Shown here: positions 43,353 to 53,583 of the stretch, in pieces
Layout of the letters: each line of letters starts with the position of its first letter
Numbering within the stretch: the first letter of the stretch is position 1
Source: an uncultured Eubacteriales bacterium
GTDB taxonomy: Bacteria; Bacillota; Clostridia; Peptostreptococcales; Anaerovoracaceae
Reading direction: 5' to 3'
NCBI GenBank assembly: GCA_902796965.1
Contig: CADBRA010000021.1
Location: forward strand, 1 to 53,583
DNA: 53,583 nt
Program-made: the position numbers and the translations under genes
Notes under the pieces: generated by a model
Told to the model about the DNA's origin: nothing
The model's input: only the letters and a program-made list of their open reading frames with translations
Database searches by the model: none

Positions 43353-46015
43353 TTTTCATCATCCTTTCCTTCTTGCTCCTCGATTTTCTGTTTTAAATAA
43401 GACAGATCGAGCCTGTTTTCTGCAATGCTGTTTTCGTTTTCGTGCAGTATGGCGCGTATGCGTTCGTTCACAGATCTGACTTCCTTTTCGAATTCATGTG
43501 ATGAGATCAGATGAGCTCCTTCGCCGAGTATGATCGTTTGTTCAAGCCCGTCAGACGTCACGACTGTTATGTCGAACAGGTTTTTATTGTCGTGTGTGAA
43601 TTTTTCAATATATGTGTCGGCGGTCTGTGCCGTTTTAGTGAATATGACATGGATGTTTCCATAATCCAATGTCTCTTCGGGATGCTGCTTTATTTTGTAT
43701 GCATCGAATACAGCTATGATCTCATAGTCAGTCATACTTCCGTAATTGGAAAGTATGTCGAGCATGTGGATTCTCGCCGAATCTATGTTAACAGCAGCCA
43801 GTGATGACAGCTCGTTCCAGGCGAATATGACATTGTATCCGTCTACGAGCATGAATTTTTTATTCGGCGCTGCCGGCGCACTGTTTACGCGGGATTCAGA
43901 GGATATATTCCTTTGAGTAATTGTTTTCCCGAACTTCTTCCGGAGGCCGCCACGGCTGCTGTTAGCATAGTACGTTTTGTTTATTATCGCTTCGACTTCA
44001 TCAGGGCTTATCCATAAATCTTCTGCTCTGCCGGTTTTTTCGGCAGACTGCTTTCCGCTGTCCTGTTCGTCTCTGCGCCCGAGAACAGCCGGTATGTGCA
44101 TGTAATTCGGAACCTCATACCATGGGACAGCGAAACCTGCTCCGTGCGCGCAGAATATAGAATATGAAGGATTTTCCGTGTCTGCGTCGGGATCGTAGCC
44201 GAACTTCCTTATGATCTGCTCGGAGTCGAGACATGGCCTGTATCCGCCGAATGAGAGTGAGAGACGGCCGAGTCCCCTTGAGTAATAAGTGACTGTGCTA
44301 TGATAATTCTGTATCTTTGATACAGGTGCGAGTCCTGTAAGAATGGATGTATCAGTGTTCTGCTCTATGCTTGTATCTTCAGCAGACATGCCGTCCAGAT
44401 CTGTCATGGCGCGGCCGGCGTATTCGGACGGAAGCTCGAGCACATATGAGTAGTATGGTTCGAGTAGAACGTTCTCCGCATTCATGAGTCCCTGCCGGAC
44501 AGCTCTGTATGTCGCCTGCCGGAAATCTCCGCCTTCAGTGTGTTTCGGGTTCGCGCGCCCGGCTGCGATTGTGAATCGAACGTCTGTCAGCGGAGATCCA
44601 GTTAACACGCCCGGAAATTCGCGTTCCTCGAGATGTGTTTTTATCAGGCGCTGCCAGTTTGTTGCCAGGACATCAGAGCTTACAGCGCTGTCAACTGTAA
44701 TTCCGCTGCCGGGCGTGCCAGGTGATATTATTATGTGTACCTCAGCGTAGTGTCTGAGCGGTTCATAGTGTCCTATTCCTTCTGCGGGAGCGGCGACTGT
44801 TTCTTTATACATAACAGTGCCGTCCGCAAACGAGATATCTGTACCGAGCCGTTCCTTTATAACAGTTGTAAGAACCTCAGTCTGAACAGCTCCCATTATT
44901 CTGACCTGAATTTCGCCGAGCTGTTCGTTCCAGACAGGATGCAGTTCAGGAATCTCGTCCTCGAGTTCGTGCAGCTGGAGGAACAGCATGCGGGGATCTG
45001 TGCCGTCAGGCGGCACGAGCCTGTAGAGAAGGACAGGAGTGGTGATCGGCTCGTGAGCGTCAGGCTCGAATCCTAATCCGTCTCCCTGCTTTGCAGAAGA
45101 AATGCCGGTGACAGCGCAGACTGTCCCTGCCGGAGCACTCTGCACCTCGCGGTATGATGCACCGTTGTAAAGCCTGATCGAGTTTACTTTTTCCTTCCAG
45201 GCTCCGTCTCCGCTGCCGCCTGACAGTTCGTCCTTTACATTCAGGATGCCTCCGGTTACCTTGAGATGGGTCAGGCGCGCTCCGCGCCCGCCGCGCGATA
45301 TCTTGAACACGCGCGCACCGAACTCATCCGGATAATGCGGAGGCTCGGCGTAAAGCGAGAGTGTCTCTGCGAATTCGCTGATTCCCGTCATCCTGAGCGC
45401 CGAGCCGGCAGATACCGGAAATATTTTTCTGATTCTTATGGCGGCGCGCACATCGTCGTCACTGATGTCGCCTGTGTCAAGATATCGCGCAAGCATTCCG
45501 TCGTCGCACACGGCTATGTTTTCCTCCCAATCCGAGGAGTTCCTGTCAGTGAAGCTGACGCATGACGTACCAAATTCGGAGCGGAGCTCCTCCATGACAG
45601 CGGAGCTGTCGTATCCCGGCTGATCTGTCTTGTTTATAAATATGAAGACAGGCACGCTGTATTTTTCCAGCAGCTTCCAAAGGCTGCGAGTATGTGTCTG
45701 GATTCCGTCTGAAGCGCTTATCACGAGTATGGCGCAGTCGAGTATGCCGAGAACGCGTTCTGTTTCGGCAGTGAAGTCCGCGTGGCCGGGCGTGTCGATA
45801 AGCTGTATGTTGAGACTGCCGAGAGTGAACCTCGCTTCTTTCGAGTAAATGGTAATGCCGCGGTCTTTTTCTATTTGGTCAGTATCGAGAAATGCGTCTC
45901 CATGGTCGACGCGGCCGGCATGTTTTATCGCGCCGGCTGTGAAAAGAAGGGCTTCAGACAGTGTCGTCTTGCCGGCGTCGACGTGGGCCAGTATTCCAAG
46001 GGTTAAATCTTTCAT
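43349..46015 (-). CDS. TetM/EF-G-like GTPase fused to a NYN (YacP-like) nuclease domain
   Basis: This 888-residue protein has an EF-G/TetM-type GTPase (G1 AHVDAGKTT, G3 DTPGHADF, G4 NKTDQ) and domains II-V up to about residue 640. The domain IV tip, SPVSTPADFR in TetM, is NPKHTEGGDFR here, so it is not a classic tetracycline resistance protein. A linker with EVEAIINKTYYANSSRGGL follows. Residues about 725-860 form a NYN/YacP domain (MLVDGYNVIFAW, VFDAYK, TADTYIEKF, VTSDGLEQ) with the Asp residues of this RNase-like fold. The end is helical and charged. Such fusions are known to me from clostridia, but their job is not settled; a ribosome-bound RNA cutter is likely. Own promoter region upstream. 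Confidence 0.9.
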   Translation of the reverse strand: MKDLTLGILAHVDAGKTTLSEALLFTAGAIKHAGRVDHGDAFLDTDQIEKDRGITIYSKEARFTLGSLNIQLIDTPGHADFTAETERVLGILDCAILVISASDGIQTHTRSLWKLLEKYSVPVFIFINKTDQPGYDSSAVMEELRSEFGTSCVSFTDRNSSDWEENIAVCDDGMLARYLDTGDISDDDVRAAIRIRKIFPVSAGSALRMTGISEFAETLSLYAEPPHYPDEFGARVFKISRGGRGARLTHLKVTGGILNVKDELSGGSGDGAWKEKVNSIRLYNGASYREVQSAPAGTVCAVTGISSAKQGDGLGFEPDAHEPITTPVLLYRLVPPDGTDPRMLFLQLHELEDEIPELHPVWNEQLGEIQVRIMGAVQTEVLTTVIKERLGTDISFADGTVMYKETVAAPAEGIGHYEPLRHYAEVHIIISPGTPGSGITVDSAVSSDVLATNWQRLIKTHLEEREFPGVLTGSPLTDVRFTIAAGRANPKHTEGGDFRQATYRAVRQGLMNAENVLLEPYYSYVLELPSEYAGRAMTDLDGMSAEDTSIEQNTDTSILTGLAPVSKIQNYHSTVTYYSRGLGRLSLSFGGYRPCLDSEQIIRKFGYDPDADTENPSYSIFCAHGAGFAVPWYEVPNYMHIPAVLGRRDEQDSGKQSAEKTGRAEDLWISPDEVEAIINKTYYANSSRGGLRKKFGKTITQRNISSESRVNSAPAAPNKKFMLVDGYNVIFAWNELSSLAAVNIDSARIHMLDILSNYGSMTDYEIIAVFDAYKIKQHPEETLDYGNIHVIFTKTAQTADTYIEKFTHDNKNLFDITVVTSDGLEQTIILGEGAHLISSHEFEKEVRSVNERIRAILHENENSIAENRLDLSYLKQKIEEQEGKDDEN

Positions 46016-46043
46016 TGGATTTTTCCTTAACCAATCTGCTGTG

Positions 46044-46052
46044 TGGTATAAT
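46044..46052 (+). promoter_or_regulatory. Extended -10 promoter of the nucleoside kinase gene
   Basis: TGG-TATAAT, perfect extended -10; -35 poor. A leader of about 160 bases follows. It contains a seven-codon frame (46082-46105, MFCMMIR) 5 bases after GAGGA and a small ACGG...CCGT hairpin. This could be an attenuator leader. Confidence 0.45.
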
Positions 46053-46219
46053 AAACCTCTGAATAAATCACGAGGAATTTTATGTTCTGTATGATGATCA
46101 GATAAAATAAAAATACGGCTTTTTACCGTAAATATAATTAATTATATCACACGGACAGCTGCGTCACACGGCTGTTTTAAGTCTGTGCCGTGCTGAAGCG
46201 GCAGAACCGGAGGATTCAT

Positions 46220-47893
46220 ATGAAAGACGGTATCCTGATAGAACTTAAGACGGAAAGAGGATCTGAAAATCTGCCTGTGCCGCGCGGCACTTCAATAAAA
46301 GAGATTGCCGACAGATTTTATACGTGTTCAGGCAGAATGAATCCTGTCTTCGCTATGACAAATGGAATTCCGCGCGATCTTATGCATGAGCTGAGACATT
46401 CATGTACGCTTCAATTTATCGATATGAGATCGCGGATAGCACGTCTCGCATATCAGCGCACCGTTTATTTCATATATAAAATCGCGCTTCACGATATAAT
46501 GCCTGACAATGATTCCGTCCTCAGATATCCTCTGAATGACGGTCTGCTCGTCGATTTTGATCATCCGGTGAGCAACGCGAAAGAGGTTGCATACAGGATA
46601 GAAAACAGGATGAAGGAAATCATCGCATCGAAGGCTGTTTTCGACAGACGGATAATAAAGCGTGAGGAGATTCTGTCGGCAGACAGTCCTGACTGCATAA
46701 CGTCCAAAATGGCTTATCTTGTACAGACGAGCGACGTTCAGGAAGTATATCAGTTTTCTTATGGCGATTACACAGCTGTGTTCTTCGATCCGATCATGCG
46801 ATGTGCGGAGTATATAGATATTTTTGAGATCATTCCGTACGACGGCAATATAATAATCAGAGTTCCGCATTTCGCCTGCCCGAACGGACTCCGCGAATAC
46901 AGAGACGATAAAAAGTTGTATAAATCGTTCAATGACCTCGTAAGATGGAGGAATTACATCGGTGTAAAGTATGTGGGAGACCTCAACAGAAAGGTTCTTA
47001 ACGGTGAGTGGCGTGATCTGATCCTGATCAGCGAGGCTCAGCACGAAAAGAAGATAGCGAAGATAGCCGATCAGATAAAGCAAAGTGGCAGAAGGATCGT
47101 GCTCATAGCTGGTCCATCTGCGTCAGGAAAGACGACATTTGCGCAGAGGCTCTGCATACAGCTGCGAGTAAACGGTCTCAAGCCTCTTTATATGGGCACA
47201 GATGATTATTTCCGCGAGAGAAGCGAACTGATTCCTGACAAAAACGGCAAGCTGAACTTCGAGGATCTTTCTGCTGTCGACATCGATCTTTTCAATGATC
47301 AGATGAACGCACTTCTGCGCGGCGAAGAAGTAGACATGCCTGTTTTTGACTTCATAACCGGCTCAAAGAGATACGGCACGAGGATTACAAGAGCCGAAAG
47401 TGACCAGCCGATAGTAATAGAGGGTATTCACGCACTGAATCCCGGTCTTACAGGGCACATAGATGCTGACCAGAAATTCAAAATATATATCAGTCCTCTG
47501 ACCGCACTCAATATAGATCCGAACAACAGAATACCTGTCACGGATCTGAGGCTCCTCAGGCGTATGGCAAGAGATATGAGATCGAGAGGCAGGACGGCGG
47601 AAGATACGCTTGAACAGTGGAATGACGTCAGAAAGGGCGAGGAAAAGAATATATTCCCGTTCAATGGTGAAGCTGATGTGCTCTTCAATTCTACTGCAGT
47701 TTATGAGCTGGCCGTTCTGCGCCCTCTTGTTGAGGACGGACTTAATTCAGTGGAGCCCGGAGACGAGAAGTATCTCGAGGCGCAGAGACTCCTCAGAATT
47801 CTCAGATGCGTGCGCCCTATAACCGACTACAGCATAATCAGTACAAATTCGATTATGCGCGAGTTCATCGGCGGAGGAATCTGGGTAAGATAA
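46220..47893 (+). CDS. TGS-domain uridine kinase-like nucleoside kinase
   Basis: This 557-residue protein opens with a TGS-like domain (LIELKTERGSENLPVPRGTS), has a threonyl-tRNA-synthetase-like second domain, and ends in a phosphoribulokinase/uridine kinase domain from about residue 290: Walker A IAGPSASGKTT, YMGTDDYFRERSEL and PVFDFITGSKRYG. The family is found in Firmicutes and Thermotoga; its substrate is a nucleoside. The start at 46220 follows CGGAGGATTC; the frame upstream adds ten residues without likeness. Conserved GVVYIEGIHALNP-like reads IVIEGIHALNPGL. No partner gene adjacent. Confidence 0.9.
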   Translation: MKDGILIELKTERGSENLPVPRGTSIKEIADRFYTCSGRMNPVFAMTNGIPRDLMHELRHSCTLQFIDMRSRIARLAYQRTVYFIYKIALHDIMPDNDSVLRYPLNDGLLVDFDHPVSNAKEVAYRIENRMKEIIASKAVFDRRIIKREEILSADSPDCITSKMAYLVQTSDVQEVYQFSYGDYTAVFFDPIMRCAEYIDIFEIIPYDGNIIIRVPHFACPNGLREYRDDKKLYKSFNDLVRWRNYIGVKYVGDLNRKVLNGEWRDLILISEAQHEKKIAKIADQIKQSGRRIVLIAGPSASGKTTFAQRLCIQLRVNGLKPLYMGTDDYFRERSELIPDKNGKLNFEDLSAVDIDLFNDQMNALLRGEEVDMPVFDFITGSKRYGTRITRAESDQPIVIEGIHALNPGLTGHIDADQKFKIYISPLTALNIDPNNRIPVTDLRLLRRMARDMRSRGRTAEDTLEQWNDVRKGEEKNIFPFNGEADVLFNSTAVYELAVLRPLVEDGLNSVEPGDEKYLEAQRLLRILRCVRPITDYSIISTNSIMREFIGGGIWVR

Positions 47894-48016
47894 GAAAAAT
47901 TCAGCGCAGATGCGTCTTAGAGGCGAAAATCGGAAATATTGCATTGTGGCTTCACGGACGTGCTGCTTCAGCTGTTCAGAATAAGTTATCAGGAAGATAT
48001 CAGGGAATTAGCGATC

Positions 48017-48871
48017 ATGGAAAAAATATATTTAGGCTGTCATCTTTCGGTTGCGAAGGGTTATGCAGCGGCTGCGAAACAGGCTGTTTCGATAGGAGCG
48101 AACACATTTCAGTTTTTTACGAGAAATCCGAGAGGTGGCAGGGTCAGAAAAAAGGATGAAAAGGATATAGCAAAGCTCGCTGAGATAATGGAAGAGTACG
48201 ATTTCGGACCTCTGCTGGCTCACGCTCCGTACACCATGAATCTCTGCTCTGCAAAAGAAGATGTAAGAGAATTTGCCCGGAAAATATTCAAAGAAGATAT
48301 AGAGCGGATGAATGACCTGCCGCGCGCGAGATTTTTGTTTCATCCGGGAAGCCACACCGGCCAGGGAGCAGAAAAGGGAATACAGATGATAGTTGACGCA
48401 ATAAACGAAGCCGTCACGGATGATGAAGGACCTGCAGTTTTGCTCGAAGGCATGTCTGGCAAGGGTTCCGAAGTCGGGAGAAATTTCGACGAGCTCAGGC
48501 AGATAATACAGGGAGCTGATCACAGCAGAAGACTCGGCATTATCATAGATACGTGCCATATGCATGCAGCCGGATACGATATAGTAAATAACCTCGAAGG
48601 TGTGCTTGACGAAATCGATGAAAAGATAGGCCTTGACAGAGTTATGGGTGTTCACGTCAACGATGATATGAACGAGCTCGGTTCTCATAAAGACAGACAT
48701 CAGGCCATAGGAAAAGGTACGATCGGGCTCGGCGCGATAGCTGCGGTAGTTTCAAATGAAAGACTCGCCGGCCGACCGTTCAATCTCGAGACACCTCACG
48801 ATGACATCTCTGAGTACGGAGACGAGATCAGAATGATCAGAGAAGCGATTGGAGCTGCGCCTGCCAGATAG
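48017..48871 (+). CDS. nfo: Endonuclease IV (AP endonuclease)
   Basis: This 284-residue TIM-barrel enzyme cuts DNA at abasic sites in base-excision repair. The three-metal ligands are seen: His in GCHLSVAKG, HPGSHTG, Glu in LLEGMSGKG, Asp and His in IIIDTCHMHAAGYD, VHVNDDMNELGSHKDRHQ and Glu in FNLETP. The start at 48017 is after AGGGAA; the frame extends upstream but has no likeness. It precedes pcrA and ligA, forming a repair-gene group, but spacing of about 200 bases suggests separate transcripts. Confidence 0.93.
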   Translation: MEKIYLGCHLSVAKGYAAAAKQAVSIGANTFQFFTRNPRGGRVRKKDEKDIAKLAEIMEEYDFGPLLAHAPYTMNLCSAKEDVREFARKIFKEDIERMNDLPRARFLFHPGSHTGQGAEKGIQMIVDAINEAVTDDEGPAVLLEGMSGKGSEVGRNFDELRQIIQGADHSRRLGIIIDTCHMHAAGYDIVNNLEGVLDEIDEKIGLDRVMGVHVNDDMNELGSHKDRHQAIGKGTIGLGAIAAVVSNERLAGRPFNLETPHDDISEYGDEIRMIREAIGAAPAR

Positions 48872-49078
48872 TTTATACTCAGACAGGAAACAAGCGTGAA
48901 TTGCATGCCTTGGGTGCTGCGTCAACATAAACGTTTGATGCGCTGATCGATATCGCGGTTATTTTACGAAAACCAAAAGCCTGCGCCGGGCGCGCCTCAA
49001 ACAGCCGCACCGGGTTCCTGCAGGCGTTTAATTTAATACAAAAACAGAAATGATACAGGAGAAATTACGGATCGGAAT

Positions 49079-51334
49079 ATGCAGAGAAACAACGAAATAA
49101 GTTATCTTGCAGACCTCAATGACAGACAATATGAGGCAGCTGTAAATACAGAAGGACCTATGCTTATACTTGCCGGCGCCGGAAGCGGCAAGACAAGTAC
49201 TATGACGAGGCGGATCGCGTACATGATACGGGAAAAGAATATCCAGCCATACAACATGCTGGCTGTTACATTCACAAACAAAGCCGCAGCTGAGATGCGC
49301 GAAAGAGTCGAAGCGCTCGTCGGCGGAGACATACGCATGTGGATCATGACATTTCACTCAGCATGCCTCAGAATACTGCGCATGAACGCTGAAAAAGCGG
49401 GATACATGCCAAATCTGACGGTATACGATCCTGTTGATCAGAAGACAGTCATAAAAAACTGCATAAAGGCGGCGGGAGCAGATGACAAAGTTTATACGCC
49501 GAAGATCGTGCTGGGGCGCATCAGCAAGGCAAAAGAGCGTGGCCTGGACAGTGCAGCTTATGCAGCTGAAGCGGGATCTGCCAAGGAACGGACTATTGCA
49601 AATCTCTATGCCAGATATGAGACTCAGCTAATGAAAAACAACGCCGTGGACTTCGACGATATGATCTGGCGCACCGTTAAAATGTTTGACGGACACCCTG
49701 AGGTCCTCGAAAAATACAGAGAGCGTTTCCAATACATAATGGTTGACGAGTACCAGGACACTAATGCGATGCAGTACAGGCTCGTGAAGATGCTGGCTGG
49801 AACGCGCAGGAACATCTGTGTCGTCGGAGACGACGATCAGTGCATTTACGAATGGCGCGGAGCAGATATCAGCAATATTCTTTCATTTGAAAAGGACTTT
49901 CCCGGAGCGCGTGTTATCAAGCTCGAGCAGAACTACCGTTCTGATGGAAACATACTTAAAGCCGCACACAGCGTAATTTCGCACAACACACAGCGTAAAG
50001 ACAAGAAGCTGTGGACGGCTGCTGACGACGGAAGTCAAATCACATACAAGAGGCTTGATAACGAGAGGGAAGAGGCATCATATATCGCGGACGAGATTTC
50101 AGAGCTCACATTCAGCGAAGGGCGCCGCTACAGCGATTTTGCCGTCCTCTACAGGACGAACGCCCAGTCGAGGACATTCGAGGAAACATTCGTATCAAGG
50201 GGAATTCCGTATCTGCTCAGAGGCAGTCTGAGATTCTACGACCGCAAAGAGATAAAGGATCTGATCGCATATATGCGTCTTGTAGTGAATCCTGATGACG
50301 ATATCGCGCTCATGCGAGTTATAAACGAGCCTAAGCGCGGAGTCGGCCCGAAGACTGTGGAGAAACTCGGTGTCCTTGCACAGCAGCGTGGAACGAGCAT
50401 ACTCAGGCTCATGACGGACGAATCTGTAACTGGCGGGCTCTCAGGAAAAGCAGCGTCGGCGATCCGCGGTTTCGTAAGCTTGATCGCAGAATGCAGAGCA
50501 GCGATGGACGATCTCGGAGTAGAGGACATCTACGACCGTCTTCTCGCAGGAAGCGGATATCTCAGAGCTCTCGAAAACGCTGATAACGACGAAGCTCAGA
50601 GCAGGCTCGAAAATCTCATGGAGTTCAAGTCGGCCATCGGCGAAAGAGAGAGCGCTGATCCTGAGATGACACTCTCTGATTTTCTTGAAAACATTACGCT
50701 CGATGCTGAAGTGGAAAAGACAGACGACGACGCCTCCGGCGACAAAGTCGTGCTAATGACGCTTCACAGCGCCAAGGGACTTGAATTCCCTGTTGTCTTT
50801 ATGCCTGGACTCGAGGACGGCCTTTTTCCGGGATACAGAGCCATGGATACAGAAGAGGGAATTTCAGAGGAGCGCCGCCTCTGCTATGTTGGAATAACAA
50901 GAGCTGAGAAAAAGCTTTATATGACCAGTGCGAAGACAAGAACACTATACGGAAAGACTGATTATACAAAGGAATCTCAGTTTCTTTCTGAACTCGATCC
51001 GAATCTGCTCGACGGCAGATCGGACGAGATTGGAGCTGGCTCGTTTGCGGTCAGAACAGACGGCTACAGGACGGACGTGCACTATACGCCGTCGAACAGA
51101 CCGTTTGATCCTATAAGAGCACAGGCTGACAAGATAAAGAAGAAAAACAATGATATCCAGAAGAAAGCGGCATCGGCGGCCGGGCTTTACAAAGAGGGCA
51201 TGAAAGTCCGCCATAAGAAATTCGGAGAAGGGATTGTACTCGACGTTTCGAATTCTGTAGTAAAGGTGGCGTTCGACAATGCCGGCATCAAAAAGCTGGC
51301 TGCAGGGATAGCGCCACTGGAAATAATAGGATAA
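49079..51334 (+). CDS. pcrA: UvrD/PcrA-type DNA helicase
   Basis: This 751-residue superfamily 1A helicase has NDRQYEAAV with the Q motif, Walker A LAGAGSGKTS, DDMIW, Walker B VDEYQDTN, GDDDQCIYEWRGA, QNYRSDGNIL, LMTLHSAKGLEFPVVF and VGITRAEKKLYM. The C-terminal region has the Tudor-like end seen in PcrA (MKVRHKKFGEGIVLDV). It unwinds DNA 3' to 5' in repair and replication-fork work. The start follows weak GGAGAAATTACGG. The ligA gene follows after 173 bases, as in many Firmicutes pcrA-ligA pairs. Confidence 0.95.
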   Translation: MQRNNEISYLADLNDRQYEAAVNTEGPMLILAGAGSGKTSTMTRRIAYMIREKNIQPYNMLAVTFTNKAAAEMRERVEALVGGDIRMWIMTFHSACLRILRMNAEKAGYMPNLTVYDPVDQKTVIKNCIKAAGADDKVYTPKIVLGRISKAKERGLDSAAYAAEAGSAKERTIANLYARYETQLMKNNAVDFDDMIWRTVKMFDGHPEVLEKYRERFQYIMVDEYQDTNAMQYRLVKMLAGTRRNICVVGDDDQCIYEWRGADISNILSFEKDFPGARVIKLEQNYRSDGNILKAAHSVISHNTQRKDKKLWTAADDGSQITYKRLDNEREEASYIADEISELTFSEGRRYSDFAVLYRTNAQSRTFEETFVSRGIPYLLRGSLRFYDRKEIKDLIAYMRLVVNPDDDIALMRVINEPKRGVGPKTVEKLGVLAQQRGTSILRLMTDESVTGGLSGKAASAIRGFVSLIAECRAAMDDLGVEDIYDRLLAGSGYLRALENADNDEAQSRLENLMEFKSAIGERESADPEMTLSDFLENITLDAEVEKTDDDASGDKVVLMTLHSAKGLEFPVVFMPGLEDGLFPGYRAMDTEEGISEERRLCYVGITRAEKKLYMTSAKTRTLYGKTDYTKESQFLSELDPNLLDGRSDEIGAGSFAVRTDGYRTDVHYTPSNRPFDPIRAQADKIKKKNNDIQKKAASAAGLYKEGMKVRHKKFGEGIVLDVSNSVVKVAFDNAGIKKLAAGIAPLEIIG

Positions 51335-51489
51335 CAGTAAGGCCGGCGTACCGCCTGACATGCAGAGGCACAATATGTAACGCATTGTAGCCGGAGCCGG
51401 TCAAATCAGACCGGAGATGTCGGCTGATGCGCATCACGCAGAAACAGACGGCAGCAGACCGGAGGCTCGTGGCCGTTAAAGTGACATAG

Positions 51490-53523
<2,034 letters not shown>

Positions 53524-53544
53524 CGTCCGGCCTTAGTCTTACGA

Positions 53545-53559
53545 TACCAGTGGTATCGG
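53545..53559. repeat. Short palindrome after ligA
   Basis: GATACC-AGT-GGTATC is a hairpin without a T-run, so a poor terminator. The window ends inside a stem-like GTGTGC-TCC-GCGCA that looks like the start of another GGA-loop element read on the other strand. Confidence 0.35.
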
Positions 53560-53583
53560 GCTGATATCGGTGTGCTCCGCGCA

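Noticed and set aside
43349-46015. Tetracycline resistance gene
   Set aside because: The domain IV loop needed by TetM-type proteins is replaced by NPKHTEGGDFR and a nuclease domain is fused. The family likeness alone does not support resistance.
48980-49030. tRNA-like fold before pcrA
   Set aside because: GGGTTCCTGCAGG looks a little like a T arm, but no cloverleaf or acceptor stem could be drawn.
48872-49078. LexA site before pcrA
   Set aside because: AAACGTTTG here lacks the four-base spacing of half-sites GAAC and GTTC, so it is only a short palindrome.

Overview
The window looks like chromosome from an anaerobic, Gram-positive Clostridia-type bacterium. The signs are strong AGGAGG-type ribosome sites, frequent TTG starts, heavy AGA/AGG and ATA codon use, an SLH-anchored cell wall enzyme, an [FeFe] hydrogenase, Gram-positive LexA and sigma-A-like sites, a YitT transporter and a PcrA-LigA tail. 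I cannot name the genus; no rRNA, tRNA, CRISPR array, insertion sequence or integrase was seen.

Left part (1-9944): a six-gene surface cluster (VTC-domain protein, DUF4956 membrane protein, beta-helix lipoprotein, GT2-GtrA fusion, phosphodiester glycosidase, membrane protein), then a long-leader transcript for an SLH-tagged D-Ala-D-Ala carboxypeptidase with a small partner, then a lactate/malate dehydrogenase.

Accessory centre (10041-17186): a three-gene set coding for a TerB-N/TerB-C protein with a probable MmcQ/YjbR-like N-terminal domain, a BrxD-like (DUF2791) ATPase and an Lhr/BrxHI-like DEAD/DEAH helicase. The promoter carries a near-perfect Gram-positive LexA box over the expected start site. 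No BREX methylase, PglZ or BrxC/BrxL is present, so this is a stand-alone, probably DNA-damage-inducible, DNA-processing or defence candidate. It is followed by a broken TetR-type regulator. This is the best candidate for a poorly described system.

Middle (17324-36070): NhaC-type antiporter and an Fe-S/flavin reductase; a formate/nitrite transporter; a YgiD-type dioxygenase; a 981-residue ABC ATPase-permease fusion; and a four-gene leftward operon (GltD-like flavoprotein, [FeFe] hydrogenase, metallophosphoesterase, peptide deformylase-like protein). Divergent from it is an aconitase-family hydratase. Then come a tandem Mop protein, a Nudix hydrolase, CrcB and a small XRE regulator.

Right part (36136-53523): purC; a YfhO-GtrA-GT2 operon that matches the three-component extracytoplasmic glycosylation plan; an FMN reductase; a leftward pair of a TetM/EF-G-like GTPase fused to a NYN nuclease domain and a YitT protein; a TGS-uridine kinase-like protein; and three DNA repair genes (nfo, pcrA, ligA).

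A short GC-rich hairpin with a GGA loop recurs between genes at about six places. Clear rho-independent terminators separate most units.
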